Assembly (NCBI GenBank): GCA_015075175.1 | Contig: JABTUV010000001.1 | Span: 946,001 to 1,010,000, forward strand | Length of the DNA stretch: 64,000 nucleotides | Direction of reading: 5' to 3' | DNA from: a bacterium | GTDB taxonomy: Bacteria; Hinthialibacterota; Hinthialibacteria; H5-UNCL2 | Part shown: piece by piece, positions 16,476-25,904 of the stretch | How positions within the stretch are numbered: position 1 is the first letter of the stretch | How the letters are laid out: every line of letters begins with the position of its first letter | Translations under genes and position numbers: made by a program | Notes under the pieces: generated by a model | The model's input: the letters and a program-made list of their open reading frames with translations, nothing else | The model's database searches: none | What the model was told of the DNA's origin: nothing

Positions 16476-19400
16476 ATGGTCGAATCCAAAGACGATTTCC
16501 CTATCGGCCAGCGAGTCACCTTGCCGGGGCACTTCCCTGAGCCGGTCGTACTCGAATCGGTGCGCCCTATAGGTGCGACTTTCGAGTGTCGGGTACGGCT
16601 CCAGGATGGGACCCCCGAGGAGACCATCCTGTCGAAGGCCGAGGCGGAGGTCCTGATCGGCAGCTCCGAACACGCTGCTGCGCGTGTCGTCCCCGCCGAT
16701 GGCGAGCGTGTGCGGCTCCTCGTCGAGTCCGCGCGGATTCGCCTGGCCTACTCCCACGACAAGCATTTCGCGGTCAGCCTCTCCGGGATACGGACTCTGC
16801 CCCACCAGATCGAGGCCGTCTACCTTCGGATGCTCCCCCAGCCACGGCTCCGCTTCCTCCTGGCCGACGATCCGGGCGCTGGCAAGACCATCATGGCGGG
16901 TTTGCTCATCAAGGAGATGAAACTGCGTGAGGCCATCGAGCGAGTCCTGATTCTCTGCCCGGCTCCGCTCACGCCTCAGTGGCAGGACGAGATGCTACGG
17001 TGGTTTGGAGAGTCTTTCGACATCATCTTCGCCGCCGTGGACCAGCCTAACTCACCAATCCGTGCAGCAGCGAGCCGCCCAGGTAATCGCCTCGATTGAT
17101 TACGCCAAGCAGGACGACGTGCGGGAGCGTGTCTGGCAACAGCGGTGGGACCTCGTCATCATCGACGAGGCGCACAAGTGCAGCGCCTACACCAAGCGCT
17201 CCACGAAACGCGGAGACGAGGTTTCCAAGACGAAACGCTACCAGCTTGCCGAGCACCTGGCGTTGTGCGCCGACCACCTCTTGCTCTTGACCGCCACGCC
17301 ACACCACGGCGACGACGACCGCTTCGCCCATTTCGTGCGGCTGATAGACCCGGACCTTTTCCCGGAACCCCATCGCCTGGGCGAGCGTGCCACCGAGCTG
17401 CGCCGGGAAATCCTGCGCCTCGGACCGGAATGCCCGTGGGCGTTGCGGCGACTCAAGGAGGATTTAAAAGACGTATACGGCCGGAGGCTCTTCCCCGACC
17501 GCCACGCCCACACCGTCACCTTCCGCCTGAACTCCGAGGAGTACGACCTTTACAAAGCCGTCTCCGCGTTCATCAACCAGTTTCTGCCCCAGGCGACCGG
17601 ACGGAAGCAGAACAGCGTCGCCCTGGCGCGGACCGTCTTTCAACGTCGCCTCGCCAGCTCCACGATGGCTATCTACGAGTCCGTCCGCCGCAGGCTGGAG
17701 CGCCAGCAGGAGCTTCTCCGCGAGTTGGAGAGTCTCACCCCAAGCCAGTTCGCCAAGCGGGTGGCCCAGCTTCAAGGCCGCCTTGTGGACGTGGAGCAGG
17801 ACGAGGACGACCTGGACGACGAGGCGCGGGATCGCCTTATCGACGAGTTCACCGCCGCCCTGCAACTGGACCAGCTCCGGGCCGAGGTCGCCGCGCTACA
17901 GGACCTCGTCGCCCAAGCCCGTCGTGTGCGCGACCACGCTTCGGACTCCAAGCTGGCCGCGCTGCGGGAATGCCTGGAGCGGGCAGAGTTTCGGGAGCTG
18001 CAGGACGGCCGCGGCAAGCTCCTCATCTTCACCGAGCACTACGACACAGTGAAGTACCTCTGCGAGCAACTGGAGCGTTGGGGCTACACGACCTGCCGCA
18101 TTCATGGCAGCATGAACCCCCGCGAGCGCCAGCGCGCCCAAGAGGAGTTTCGCACCACCAAGCAGGTTTGCGTGGCGACCGAGGCGGCTGGCGAGGCATC
18201 AACCTCCACTCTGCCGCCTGATGATAAACTACGACCTCCCATGGAACCCGACGCGCCTGGAGCAACGCCTTGGCCGCATCCACCGCATCGGCCAGGAGCA
18301 CGAGGTCCACGCCTTCAACTTCGTCTCGTCCGAGTCCGAAGAGGGTCAGCCGATCATCGAGGGACGCATCCTGGAGCGGCTTTTGGAAAAGCTGGAGCAA
18401 ATGCGCGAAGTGCTTGCCGACCGCGTTTTCGACGTGATCGGCGAGGTGCTTGCCCTCAACGACGTGAACCTGCCGGAGATGCTGCGTGAGGCGGCGCACA
18501 ACACCGGCCGTGAGCAGGAGTACCTTGAGCGCATCGAGTCCATGGACCCGGCCAAGCTTCAGGAGTACGAGCGCGCGACCGGCATCGCTCTTGCCCGCGG
18601 CAACGTGGACTTTTCCGCCTTTGAGTCCAGCAACGCGGAGGCCGAAGAGCGTCGCCTCATGCCGCGCTACGTGGAAGACTTCTTCGTAACCGCGTGCCGC
18701 GAGATAGGCTTGCGCGTGGAGGCCCGTGCCGACGGTCTCTGGCGCATCGAGCACGTGCTGGCCGATCTTCGCTCCGACCGGCTGGCCGCGGTGCGACGTG
18801 TCGGCAAGCCTGAGGGTGAATACCGCAAGATCACCTTCAACAAGGCGGACCTGGAAAAAACCCAACACGGCGACGCCGTGCTTCTCGGGCCGGGCCACCC
18901 CCTCTATGCCGCCGTGGATGAGCGCCTCAATGAGCTCCTCTCCGGGCTGCTCGGCGGTGTCGCCGTTTACGTGGACGCGGCCAGCGAGGCGCCCTACCGC
19001 CTGCACTTCTTCGAGCTTTCCGTCAAGGGTTCCAACAGCAAGGGCGAACCACTCAACCTCCACGGCGAAGTGGTCGCCGTGCGGGAGGAGCTGGGAAGCG
19101 ACGGCGACGGCCGCTTCGCGGTAGTACCGGCGGACTGCCTGCTCGATCTTCCCGCGCACCCGGTGCCACCCCCGGAAATTGACCCGGTGGACTCTGCACC
19201 CCCGGCAGATTTCCTGAAGAGCACCTACCAGATGGAGTTGCGCGAGCGCTGCCAGGAGGAGCGCCGCCGCCACGTGGACACCTGCCGCGACTACCTGGAG
19301 AAGTCCTTCACGGCGCGTATCCGCAAGGCCGAGGACCGCGTGATGCAGCTCCAGACTCGCGTGCGCAAGGAACCGGACGTAGGCATTGCACTCAAGAGCG

Positions 19401-19996
19401 CCCAGAATGATTTGGAGGACCTGAAGCGTATCCGCAGGGAACGCATGGCGGGCCTCGACCGCCTGCTACTCGTCCGGCACGGCCCGGTCCGGCACATCGC
19501 CACGGCGCTGGTACTACCGTCTGATTCCGACGCCGACGGGCAACTGGCGAAACTGTTGGAGGACATCGACCCCGTCTTGCGCCGCAGGTGTGAGAAGGCC
19601 GCCGAAGACCTGGTGGTCGCCTACGAGGAGGCGCGAGGCTGGACGTGCGAGCGCGTCGGGCACCTGAAGATCGGTCCTGATGTGCGCAGCATGGCCGTGC
19701 GACGCGCAGACCGGCTACCGCGATCCCATCAAGGACTTGCGACGGATCGAGGTCAAGGCCGCCGACGCGGACAACCATCCGCCTTACGGTGAACGAATGG
19801 AACAAGGCGACGCAGATGGGGATTCCTACTGGCTCTACGTGGTCTGGGGACCCGCTGGACAAGCCAGACCCTGAGCCGTTGCGCATCCAGAATCCGGTCA
19901 CACCTCGACCACGCCAGCGGGAAGTCGTCGCGGCGAGGTATTTTGACATTCCGGCGGACGCCGTCGAGAACGCCCCTGAAGAAAGGTGTCAATTGA
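16476..19996 (+). pseudogene. SNF2/DEAD-type helicase with DUF3883-like C-terminus (DISARM DrmD-like), multiply frameshifted
   Basis: The gene starts MVESKDDFPIGQRVTLPG. A Walker A motif lies in LADDPGAGKTIMAGLLIKE, a DEAH box in LVIIDEAHKCSAY, motif III in LLLTATPHHGDDD, and the helicase C-terminal motifs in LLIFTEHYDTVKYL and WNPTRLEQRLGRIHRIGQ. A coiled middle part and a DUF3883-like end follow (EQTGYRDPIK region, DSYWLYVVW, ARYFDIPADAV). The parts lie in different frames. Breaks are near 17050, 18190, 18215, 19680, 19755 and 19820. Joined, they give about 1,150 residues, near the size of SNF2-like helicases of DISARM-type defence systems. The proposed stop overlaps the next ATG (TGATG). 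Function in phage defence is inferred from family and neighbours. Confidence 0.75.
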
Positions 19997-21335
19997 TGGC
20001 GAAACAGTGGCATCGAGATACGCGACCCGGTTCACGTCTTTGTACGCATCACCCCGGCTGAGCGAGACTTAGTCAATTCACGCCCCTTCCAGCGCCTACG
20101 CCATATCCACCAACTGGCCCTTACGTATCTTGTCTATCCTGGTGCCACCCACAAGCGCTTTGAGCACAGTCTGGGCGTTATGGAATCATTCTCGCGCGTA
20201 TATGATGTCGTCACGAGCACGGACAACTTGCGGCAAGACGTCCGAGATTTGCCGGCGCGCAGGTCACCATGGTTTTGACCACGAATACTGAAAACGTGCC
20301 TTGCGGGTCGCAGCCCTGTGCCACGACCTCGGACACCTGCCGTTCTCCCATGCATCGGAGAAGCAGCTCCTCCCGGCAGGCTGGACACGCTAAGCCATTT
20401 CCAAGATCATCAGGGACCTCCTCAGATCACGCCCATCTTGAAGGACATGAAACTGATCCCGAGGACGTAATGAAGCTGGCCCTCGGCCCCAAAGACGCGG
20501 CGAAACGCCTGAGAACCCCATCCCGGAGCTCACCAGCTCGGAAACGCCCTGTCCGAGATCATCGTGGAGATGCCTTTGGCGTGGACCGAATGGACTACTT
20601 GCTGCGCGACTCCCTGCACGCAGGCGTGGCTTATGGGCGATTCGACCACTATCGGTTGATCGACACGCTGAGAATCTTGCCAGCGCCTCCCTCCGGGGAT
20701 GACAAGGTTTCCGAGCGGCCTCAATTAGGCGTTGAGGAAGGAGGGGTTCAGTCGTCAGAGGCCTGATGCTGGCAAGATACCTGATGTATTCGCAGGTGTA
20801 TTTTCACCACGTTAGGCGCATCTACGACATACATCTGATGGACTTCATGCGGGAATGGTTGCCGTCGGGACGCTTCGGGACGGACGTGGAGCAGCACCTT
20901 GCGATGACAGACAACGAGGTGACCGCAGGTTTTTTGAGCGCCGCCAGACATCCCACGGCAGCAGGGCACGAGGCCGCTTGTCGGCTTGTGGGACGCGACC
21001 ACTTCCGCAACATATACGAACGTAACCCTGACGACCTCAAGCTGAACCCGGAGGCCGGATCAGCAGTATACGAGGCGCTTAAAGAGCAGTTCGAGGAAGT
21101 TGATTTTCGACACGACAGTTACACGCAGAAGAGCGGCACGGAGGATTTCCCGGTTCTGATGCGCGACGACCGAGTTGCTTCTTCGGCGGCCGTATCCTCG
21201 GTGCTGAGCAGTCTGCCCGTTGTCTCCATTGATTACGTGTTTGCCGCGCGGAGTATCTTCGACAAAGCGAAGAAGTGGTTGAGCGAAAACCGTAAAGCGA
21301 TTATCACCCCCAAGGGAGAAGGCAATCATGGATAG
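19996..21335 (+). pseudogene. HD-domain phosphohydrolase (COG1078 / dGTPase-like), frameshifted
   Basis: The pieces read GIEIRDPVHVFVRITPAERD, RPFQRLRHIHQLALTYLVYP and THKRFEHSLGVME. The catalytic HD stretch ALCHDLGHLPFSHASE follows, then FGVDRMDYLLRDSLHAGV and a helical C-terminal half in a clean frame (20766-21335). This is the pattern of COG1078 HD phosphohydrolases related to dGTPases and SAMHD1. At least three frameshifts lie between 20000 and 20760. Such enzymes can act in defence by depleting dNTPs; here this is inferred only from the setting. The end overlaps the next gene by 8 bases. Confidence 0.75.
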
Positions 21336-21888
21336 ACTACCGAAGGTCGCCATTCTGACCCGCCTTGCGCGCGAGCTGCGCGAACGCGGAAGCTGGTGTG
21401 GTGAGACGCACTTGCAGAAGGCCGTTTATCTGCTTCAGGAAATGCTCGGCGTTCCGTTGGGATTCTCCTACATCCTGTATCATCACGGCCCGTACTCATT
21501 CGATCTGGCCGACGAGATCACCGCGCTCCGAGCCGATGGGCTGATGGAACTGGAGCCCCAGGCGCCTCAATACGGCCCCAAGCTTCGTCCCAGTGAGCGG
21601 GCCGCTACACTTGAAGGGTTGTTTCCCAGGACGATGGGAACGTATGAACGGCATATTCGCTTTGTCGCCGACAAGTTGGGCCACATGGGGGTGGTGTCCC
21701 TGGAAAGACTGGCGACAGCCTTTTATGTCATGCAAGAGCTGCCCGATGCGGACTTGCCGCAACGAAGAGATAGATTGATTCGGCTCAAACCGCACATCAA
21801 ACAGGAATTTGCAGAGCAGGCGTTTCAAGAAGTGGAAGTAATGCAGCGTGAAGCCATGTCTTTGCCCCAGACTCCGGCGGCGCAATGA
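21328..21888 (+). CDS. YwgA-like / DUF4065-type small protein in the defence island
   Basis: The 186-residue protein starts MDRLPKVAILTRLARELRER. It contains ETHLQKAVYLLQEMLGVPLGF, SYILYHHGPYSFDLADEI and LRADGLMELEPQ, the pattern of YwgA/DUF4065-type proteins, a helical fold often found beside toxins and other defence genes. It is intact. The ATG overlaps the HD gene, so the pair is probably translated together. Its molecular role is unknown; it may regulate the HD enzyme. Confidence 0.6.
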   Translation: MDRLPKVAILTRLARELRERGSWCGETHLQKAVYLLQEMLGVPLGFSYILYHHGPYSFDLADEITALRADGLMELEPQAPQYGPKLRPSERAATLEGLFPRTMGTYERHIRFVADKLGHMGVVSLERLATAFYVMQELPDADLPQRRDRLIRLKPHIKQEFAEQAFQEVEVMQREAMSLPQTPAAQ

Positions 21889-22764
21889 AGGAGAGAACTG
21901 ACAGGGATTTGCGACAACATCGTTCCCGCTTCGGAGAGGACCTTCGCCCATGACCCACTCCCCCCGACTCATCGAGGACTACCTCCCCATCCAGGCCATC
22001 TCCGCCGAGGCGAGCCGGGAGAAGTCCGTGCGCAAGGGGCACATCTCCACCCTGCATCTCTGGTGGGCGCGGCGGCCGCTGGTCGCCTGCCGAGCGGCGG
22101 TGTATGGGGCGCTCGTGCCCGCCGACCGCTGGGTGGGCGAAGTCAGCCTCAAGCACCCGCCCGACGATCCCGAGAAGGCCGAGCGCGTCAAGAACGGCAA
22201 GAAGCTGGGCCTCAATCGGAAGGCGGCGGCCAAGTTCGTCACCGCCCTCTGCAAGTATCCCGGCGACAAGGCCGTCATCGGCCAAGCGGAGTCGCATATC
22301 CTTGAGGCGCACGCCGACCGCTTGACGGCGGAATTGCAGGACGCTGCGGCCGGCACGACGCCGGTCCCCGCGTGGGTCGAGGAGTTCAAGTTCACCGGCG
22401 CGCGCGTCACGGTAGACGACATCCGCGCCGGGCGCGCGCCCCGGCCGCGCGTGCTCGACATGTTCGCCGGTGGTGGCGCCATTCCGCTGGAGGCGCTGCG
22501 CCTCGGCTGCAGAAGCCTACGCGCTCGACCTCAACCCTGTTGCGCACATCATCGAACTGTGCACCCTCGTCTATCCGCAGAAGTACGGCAAGCCCGACCC
22601 CTACCGCGCGCGGGCATGACCGGTCCGCCGGCTTACGATCAGGCGGGCGCCTGATCCACCAGTCCACCTGGGGATTATGGACGAGGTCCGCTACTGGGGC
22701 AACTGGTACTGAAAAGTACGGGCGGAGATCGGCGACCCCGCCCATCCCCGACCCCGAAGCCGGC

Positions 22765-23340
22765 AAGCAGTCCAAGGCCGGTGGCACAGGCGGCCCGCCT
22801 GTGCAAGGCGATCTTTTCACCACGCGCCGAAACCCGCCCCACTGGGAGTTGGCCGGGCAGCACCTATTTCATCACCTACCGCTGCGTCCGCGGCGTGGTT
22901 CTGTCCGAAGAACAGCGCCTGCTTGTGCTCAGTAACTGGATACACTGGCACGGCAAGCGGTACTTGTTGCACGCCGCCGTGGTCATGCCCGATCACGTCC
23001 ACGTGCTCATCACTCCGAAGAGCAAGCCAGATAGCTCCTGCTTCTCCCTTGAGGAGATTCTGCATACCAACAAGAGTTACACCGCGCACGAGATCGCCAA
23101 GTCCGCCCGCCGACGGGGCAGCACTGGCAGGACGAGCGGTTCGACCGCATTGTCCGCACCGCCGAGCCTGATGAAAAGTGGAACTACATGGCGAACAACC
23201 CGGTGAAGCGGGAGTTGGTTGAGCGGCCGGAGGAGTATGCCTGGCCTTTACCAGAACCCCACGCTTGGGATGATGACAGCGCAGTGGCACAGCCGGCCCG
23301 GCCAGCAGGCAGGCACAGGCCGGCGGCCTGTGCCACCAGG
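22765..23340 (+). mobile_element. REP-associated tyrosine transposase element inside the methyltransferase gene
   Basis: The element is flanked by REP-like palindromes: GCACAGGCGGCCCGCCTGTGC near 22783-22803 and GCACAGGCCGGCGGCCTGTGC near 23313-23333. Between them lies a RAYT gene. The methyltransferase reading stops on one side and resumes on the other, so this looks like an insertion. Confidence 0.65.
22781..23290 (+). pseudogene. REP-associated tyrosine transposase (RAYT, Y1/TnpA_REP), frameshifted
   Basis: The protein reads TYFITYRCVRGVVLSEEQR and AAVVMPDHVHVLITP, where HVH is the HUH-type metal-binding pair. After a frameshift near 23110 it continues QHWQDERFDRIVRTAEPDEK and WNYMANNPVKRELVERPEEY, the classic C-terminal part of RAYTs. 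The catalytic tyrosine is expected in the later helix but cannot be fixed across the frameshift. It presumably moved the flanking REP palindromes. Confidence 0.8.
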
Positions 23341-24978
23341 CTACCTGACGCCCGTCGCCTACCTCTGGACGCGCACCGTCATGCAAGAACCCCGCGTGCG
23401 GGCGACCGTCCCATTGGCGCGCCAGACCTGGCTCTGCAAAGAAGGACCGCTACGTCGCGCCTCTGGCCGGTCCCCGACAAAGACCAAGCGCGTGCGCTCC
23501 AGGTCGTGGAGTCAAGCCAGCGAGAAGGGCCTGCGGCGATCCCGCAGCTGGCATCCAAGGGCGGCAATGCCACCCGCTCGTTTTGCGGAAGCGTCGCAGA
23601 TATCGACTATGTAAAAGACGAGGGGTGGGCTGGTCGCATGGGAACGCAGTTCATGGCTGCCGTTTGCATGCGCCCGAACCACCAGGGCAAGTTGTACCTT
23701 TCGGCCGCCGATTGTGGCGACTGCGTTCCATCTGACGAGAAAGTCAACACGCGGTTAGATTCCGTCTTAGAGCGCAGCAACCTTTCCTGCCCAGATGAGC
23801 CAATAGCCAATCTGCCAAAGGACTCCAAAGACAACACACTAGGGATCACCGTGCGTCCGTACGGTTTTCGATGCTTTTCTGACCTTTTTCTACCGCGTCA
23901 ACTGCTGTCACTGCTCACCACAACGTGGGGGGTACGAAAAGCGCTTCAAACATTGAAGAACGCTAGTGACGGCGACCGCGCAATAGCCGTAGTCACCTAC
24001 CTCGCATGTATCGTGGATCGCCTCGCTGATTTCAACTCGGCCCTTTGCGTTCATAATTACTTCGGCAGCAGTCGAATAGCACACACGTTTGGGCGTCAGG
24101 TCATCAACATGGTATGGGATTGCGCAGAGGCCAATCCCTTCCACGAGGGGAGCGGAGGATGGGGAGTTGATGCAATTACCGAGGCCCTGAGTTCTGGCGA
24201 CGCAGTTGCTCCAACCGCTGCCAACGTAAGGCGAGGGTCTGCGACACAGATCGATTTGCCCAGCGGACACCTTGACGCCGTTGTCACCGATCCACCCTAC
24301 TACGACAACGTGCCCTATGCTGACATCTCGGACTACTTCTACGTCTGGCTAAAACGGTCAATCGGCGACCTTTATCCAGAGCATTTTGCAATGGCTTGCA
24401 CTCCGAAGAGGGCAGAAGCCATCGCCGACGCTGGGCGCCATGGTGGCGATTGGCACCGCGCAAAGCGTAGCTACGAGAACATGATGCAAAGCGCGTTTGC
24501 ACGCATCCATCAGGCTTTGAAACCCCAAGGTTTGATCGGAATAGTCTACGCGCACAAGACGACGTTAGGATGGGCGACGCTCGTCGATGCTTTGCGCCGA
24601 GCCGGATTCACAGTATCCGAAGCTTGGCCTCTCGATACCGAGAAACCGGGAAGGCTGCGAGCCCAGGACTCTGCGGCCTTGGCCTCCAGCATTCTCCTTG
24701 TGGCCCGTAAGCGGGAAGGCACAAGTACCGCCGAATACGAGACAACGGTACGCCCGGAGTTGGAGACGGTAGTGCGCGAGCGGGTCAACACGCTGTGGGA
24801 AATGGGCATCTCCGGCGCGGACCTGTTGATCGCCTCCGTCGGCGCGGGGTTGCGCGCCTTCACCCGCTTCGCCCGCGTCGAGTACGCCAACGGCGAAGAG
24901 GTCCCCGCCGAGCGCTTCCTCTCCGAGGTCGAGACGGTAGTGCTGGAGACGATCCTGACCCGCCTCTCCAAAGAGGTG

Positions 24979-25090
24979 GTGGGACAGGCGGCAGTGGGAC
25001 AGGGGGCAGTGGGACAGGGGGCAGTGGGACAGGGGGCAGTGGGACAGGCGGCCCGCCTGTCAGCCCCATCTCAGGCCGGCGGCCTGAGCC
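24979..25090 (+). repeat. Five 15-bp tandem repeats plus REP palindromes within the methyltransferase
   Basis: Five copies of GTGGGACAGGSGGCM run from 24979 to 25053 and encode VGQGA-type repeats in frame. They end in the palindrome GACAGGCGGCCCGCCTGTC, and a second palindrome, TCAGGCCGGCGGCCTGA, is at 25071-25087. The stretch adds about 37 residues to the protein without breaking the frame. It looks like a REP doublet whose edge has been tandemly amplified. Confidence 0.75.
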
Positions 25091-25643
25091 ACCTGGACCC
25101 GGCGACCCGCTTCTACCTCTTGTGGCGCTACACCTATCGCACCGGCGAGCTGGACGCGGGCGAGGCGATTGTCTTCGCCAATGGGACCCACGTGGAGCTG
25201 GACGGCCCCGGCTCGCTCAGCTACGGCGCCCGCGCCCTGGTGGCAAAGAAGAAGGCCAAGTACCGTCTCCTGGACTTCACGCAGCGCGGCGACGAGGAGC
25301 GGCTGGGCCTGCCTGACCGAGAGACCGGACAGCCGGCCCCGCTGGTGGACGCCTTGCACCGCGTGCTGTGGCTCATGGAACACGCGCCGCTGCGGCTGGC
25401 GGAGTACCTGGAGCAGTCGGGCGTGGACCGCGAGCAGTTGCGGCTGGTCGCCCAGGCGCTGGCCGGCCCGGTCCTCAAAGGCGGCGACCTGACCGGCTTT
25501 GCCCCGAGCGCCGAACTCTCCGCGCTTGCCAAGCTGACGGCCAACTGGAAGAGCGTGGTGGAAGAGGCTACACTGACACCCGGCGAACGCGAGGCGCGCC
25601 GGACGGGTCAGAAGACCTTCAGATTCGACCGGGAGTGAGGCGC

Positions 25644-25904
25644 ATGGGCGAGCATCGGGAGACTTCCGCGCCCTGGGCGGTCCCGCCGGAGAAGATCGAC
25701 GAAGCAGTGCGCCGCATCGTGGAGGCCCACGGCAAGGCTCTGCCTGAGCGCGTGGGTGACGTGACCCGACTGACGCCGTTTGCGACGGTGTTTCGTTACG
25801 ACGATCTGCCCCTGGCGGCGGCTGTCGAGCGGGTTGGCCTTTTGCCGCTGGTGCAAAGGCTGAGAGCATTTGTGGAAGAACAGATCGGAGACATCGCGCC
25901 ATGA
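25644..25904 (+). CDS. Small protein between DUF1156 and DUF499 genes
   Basis: This 86-residue protein starts MGEHRETSAPWAVPPEKIDE and ends VQRLRAFVEEQIGDIAP. It is helical and charged. The FRYDDLP...AVERVG...VQRLRAFVEEQI end resembles the C-terminus of HEPN-type proteins, but the HEPN Rx4-6H motif is not visible. The stop overlaps the DUF499 ATG as ATGA, so the two are coupled. The function is unknown. It is probably a partner of the ATPase. Confidence 0.6.
   Translation: MGEHRETSAPWAVPPEKIDEAVRRIVEAHGKALPERVGDVTRLTPFATVFRYDDLPLAAAVERVGLLPLVQRLRAFVEEQIGDIAP

Larger units (their letters stand above)
21950..25638 (+). pseudogene. DUF1156 adenine-specific DNA methyltransferase, interrupted by a REP-associated transposase
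   Basis: The gene starts MTHSPRLIEDYLPIQAISAE, with KGHISTLHLWWARRPL typical of DUF1156. The SAM-binding motif is PRVLDMFAGGGAIPLEAL, and a frameshift at about 22506 continues AYALDLNPVAHIIELC. At about 22765 it is interrupted and resumes near 23337 (PVAYLWTRTV, cysteine-rich region). The catalytic DPPY motif is at about 24292 (VVTDPPYYDNVPYADISDYF). The long C-terminal part is open to 25638 and contains a 15-bp tandem repeat. The protein would methylate adenine in a defence system shared with the DUF499 ATPase and helicase. As written it is broken by the insertion and by at least two indels. Confidence 0.8.

Noticed and set aside
18029..19273. 414-residue open frame on the minus strand
   Set aside because: It is antisense to the helicase C-terminal half; an artefact of high GC.
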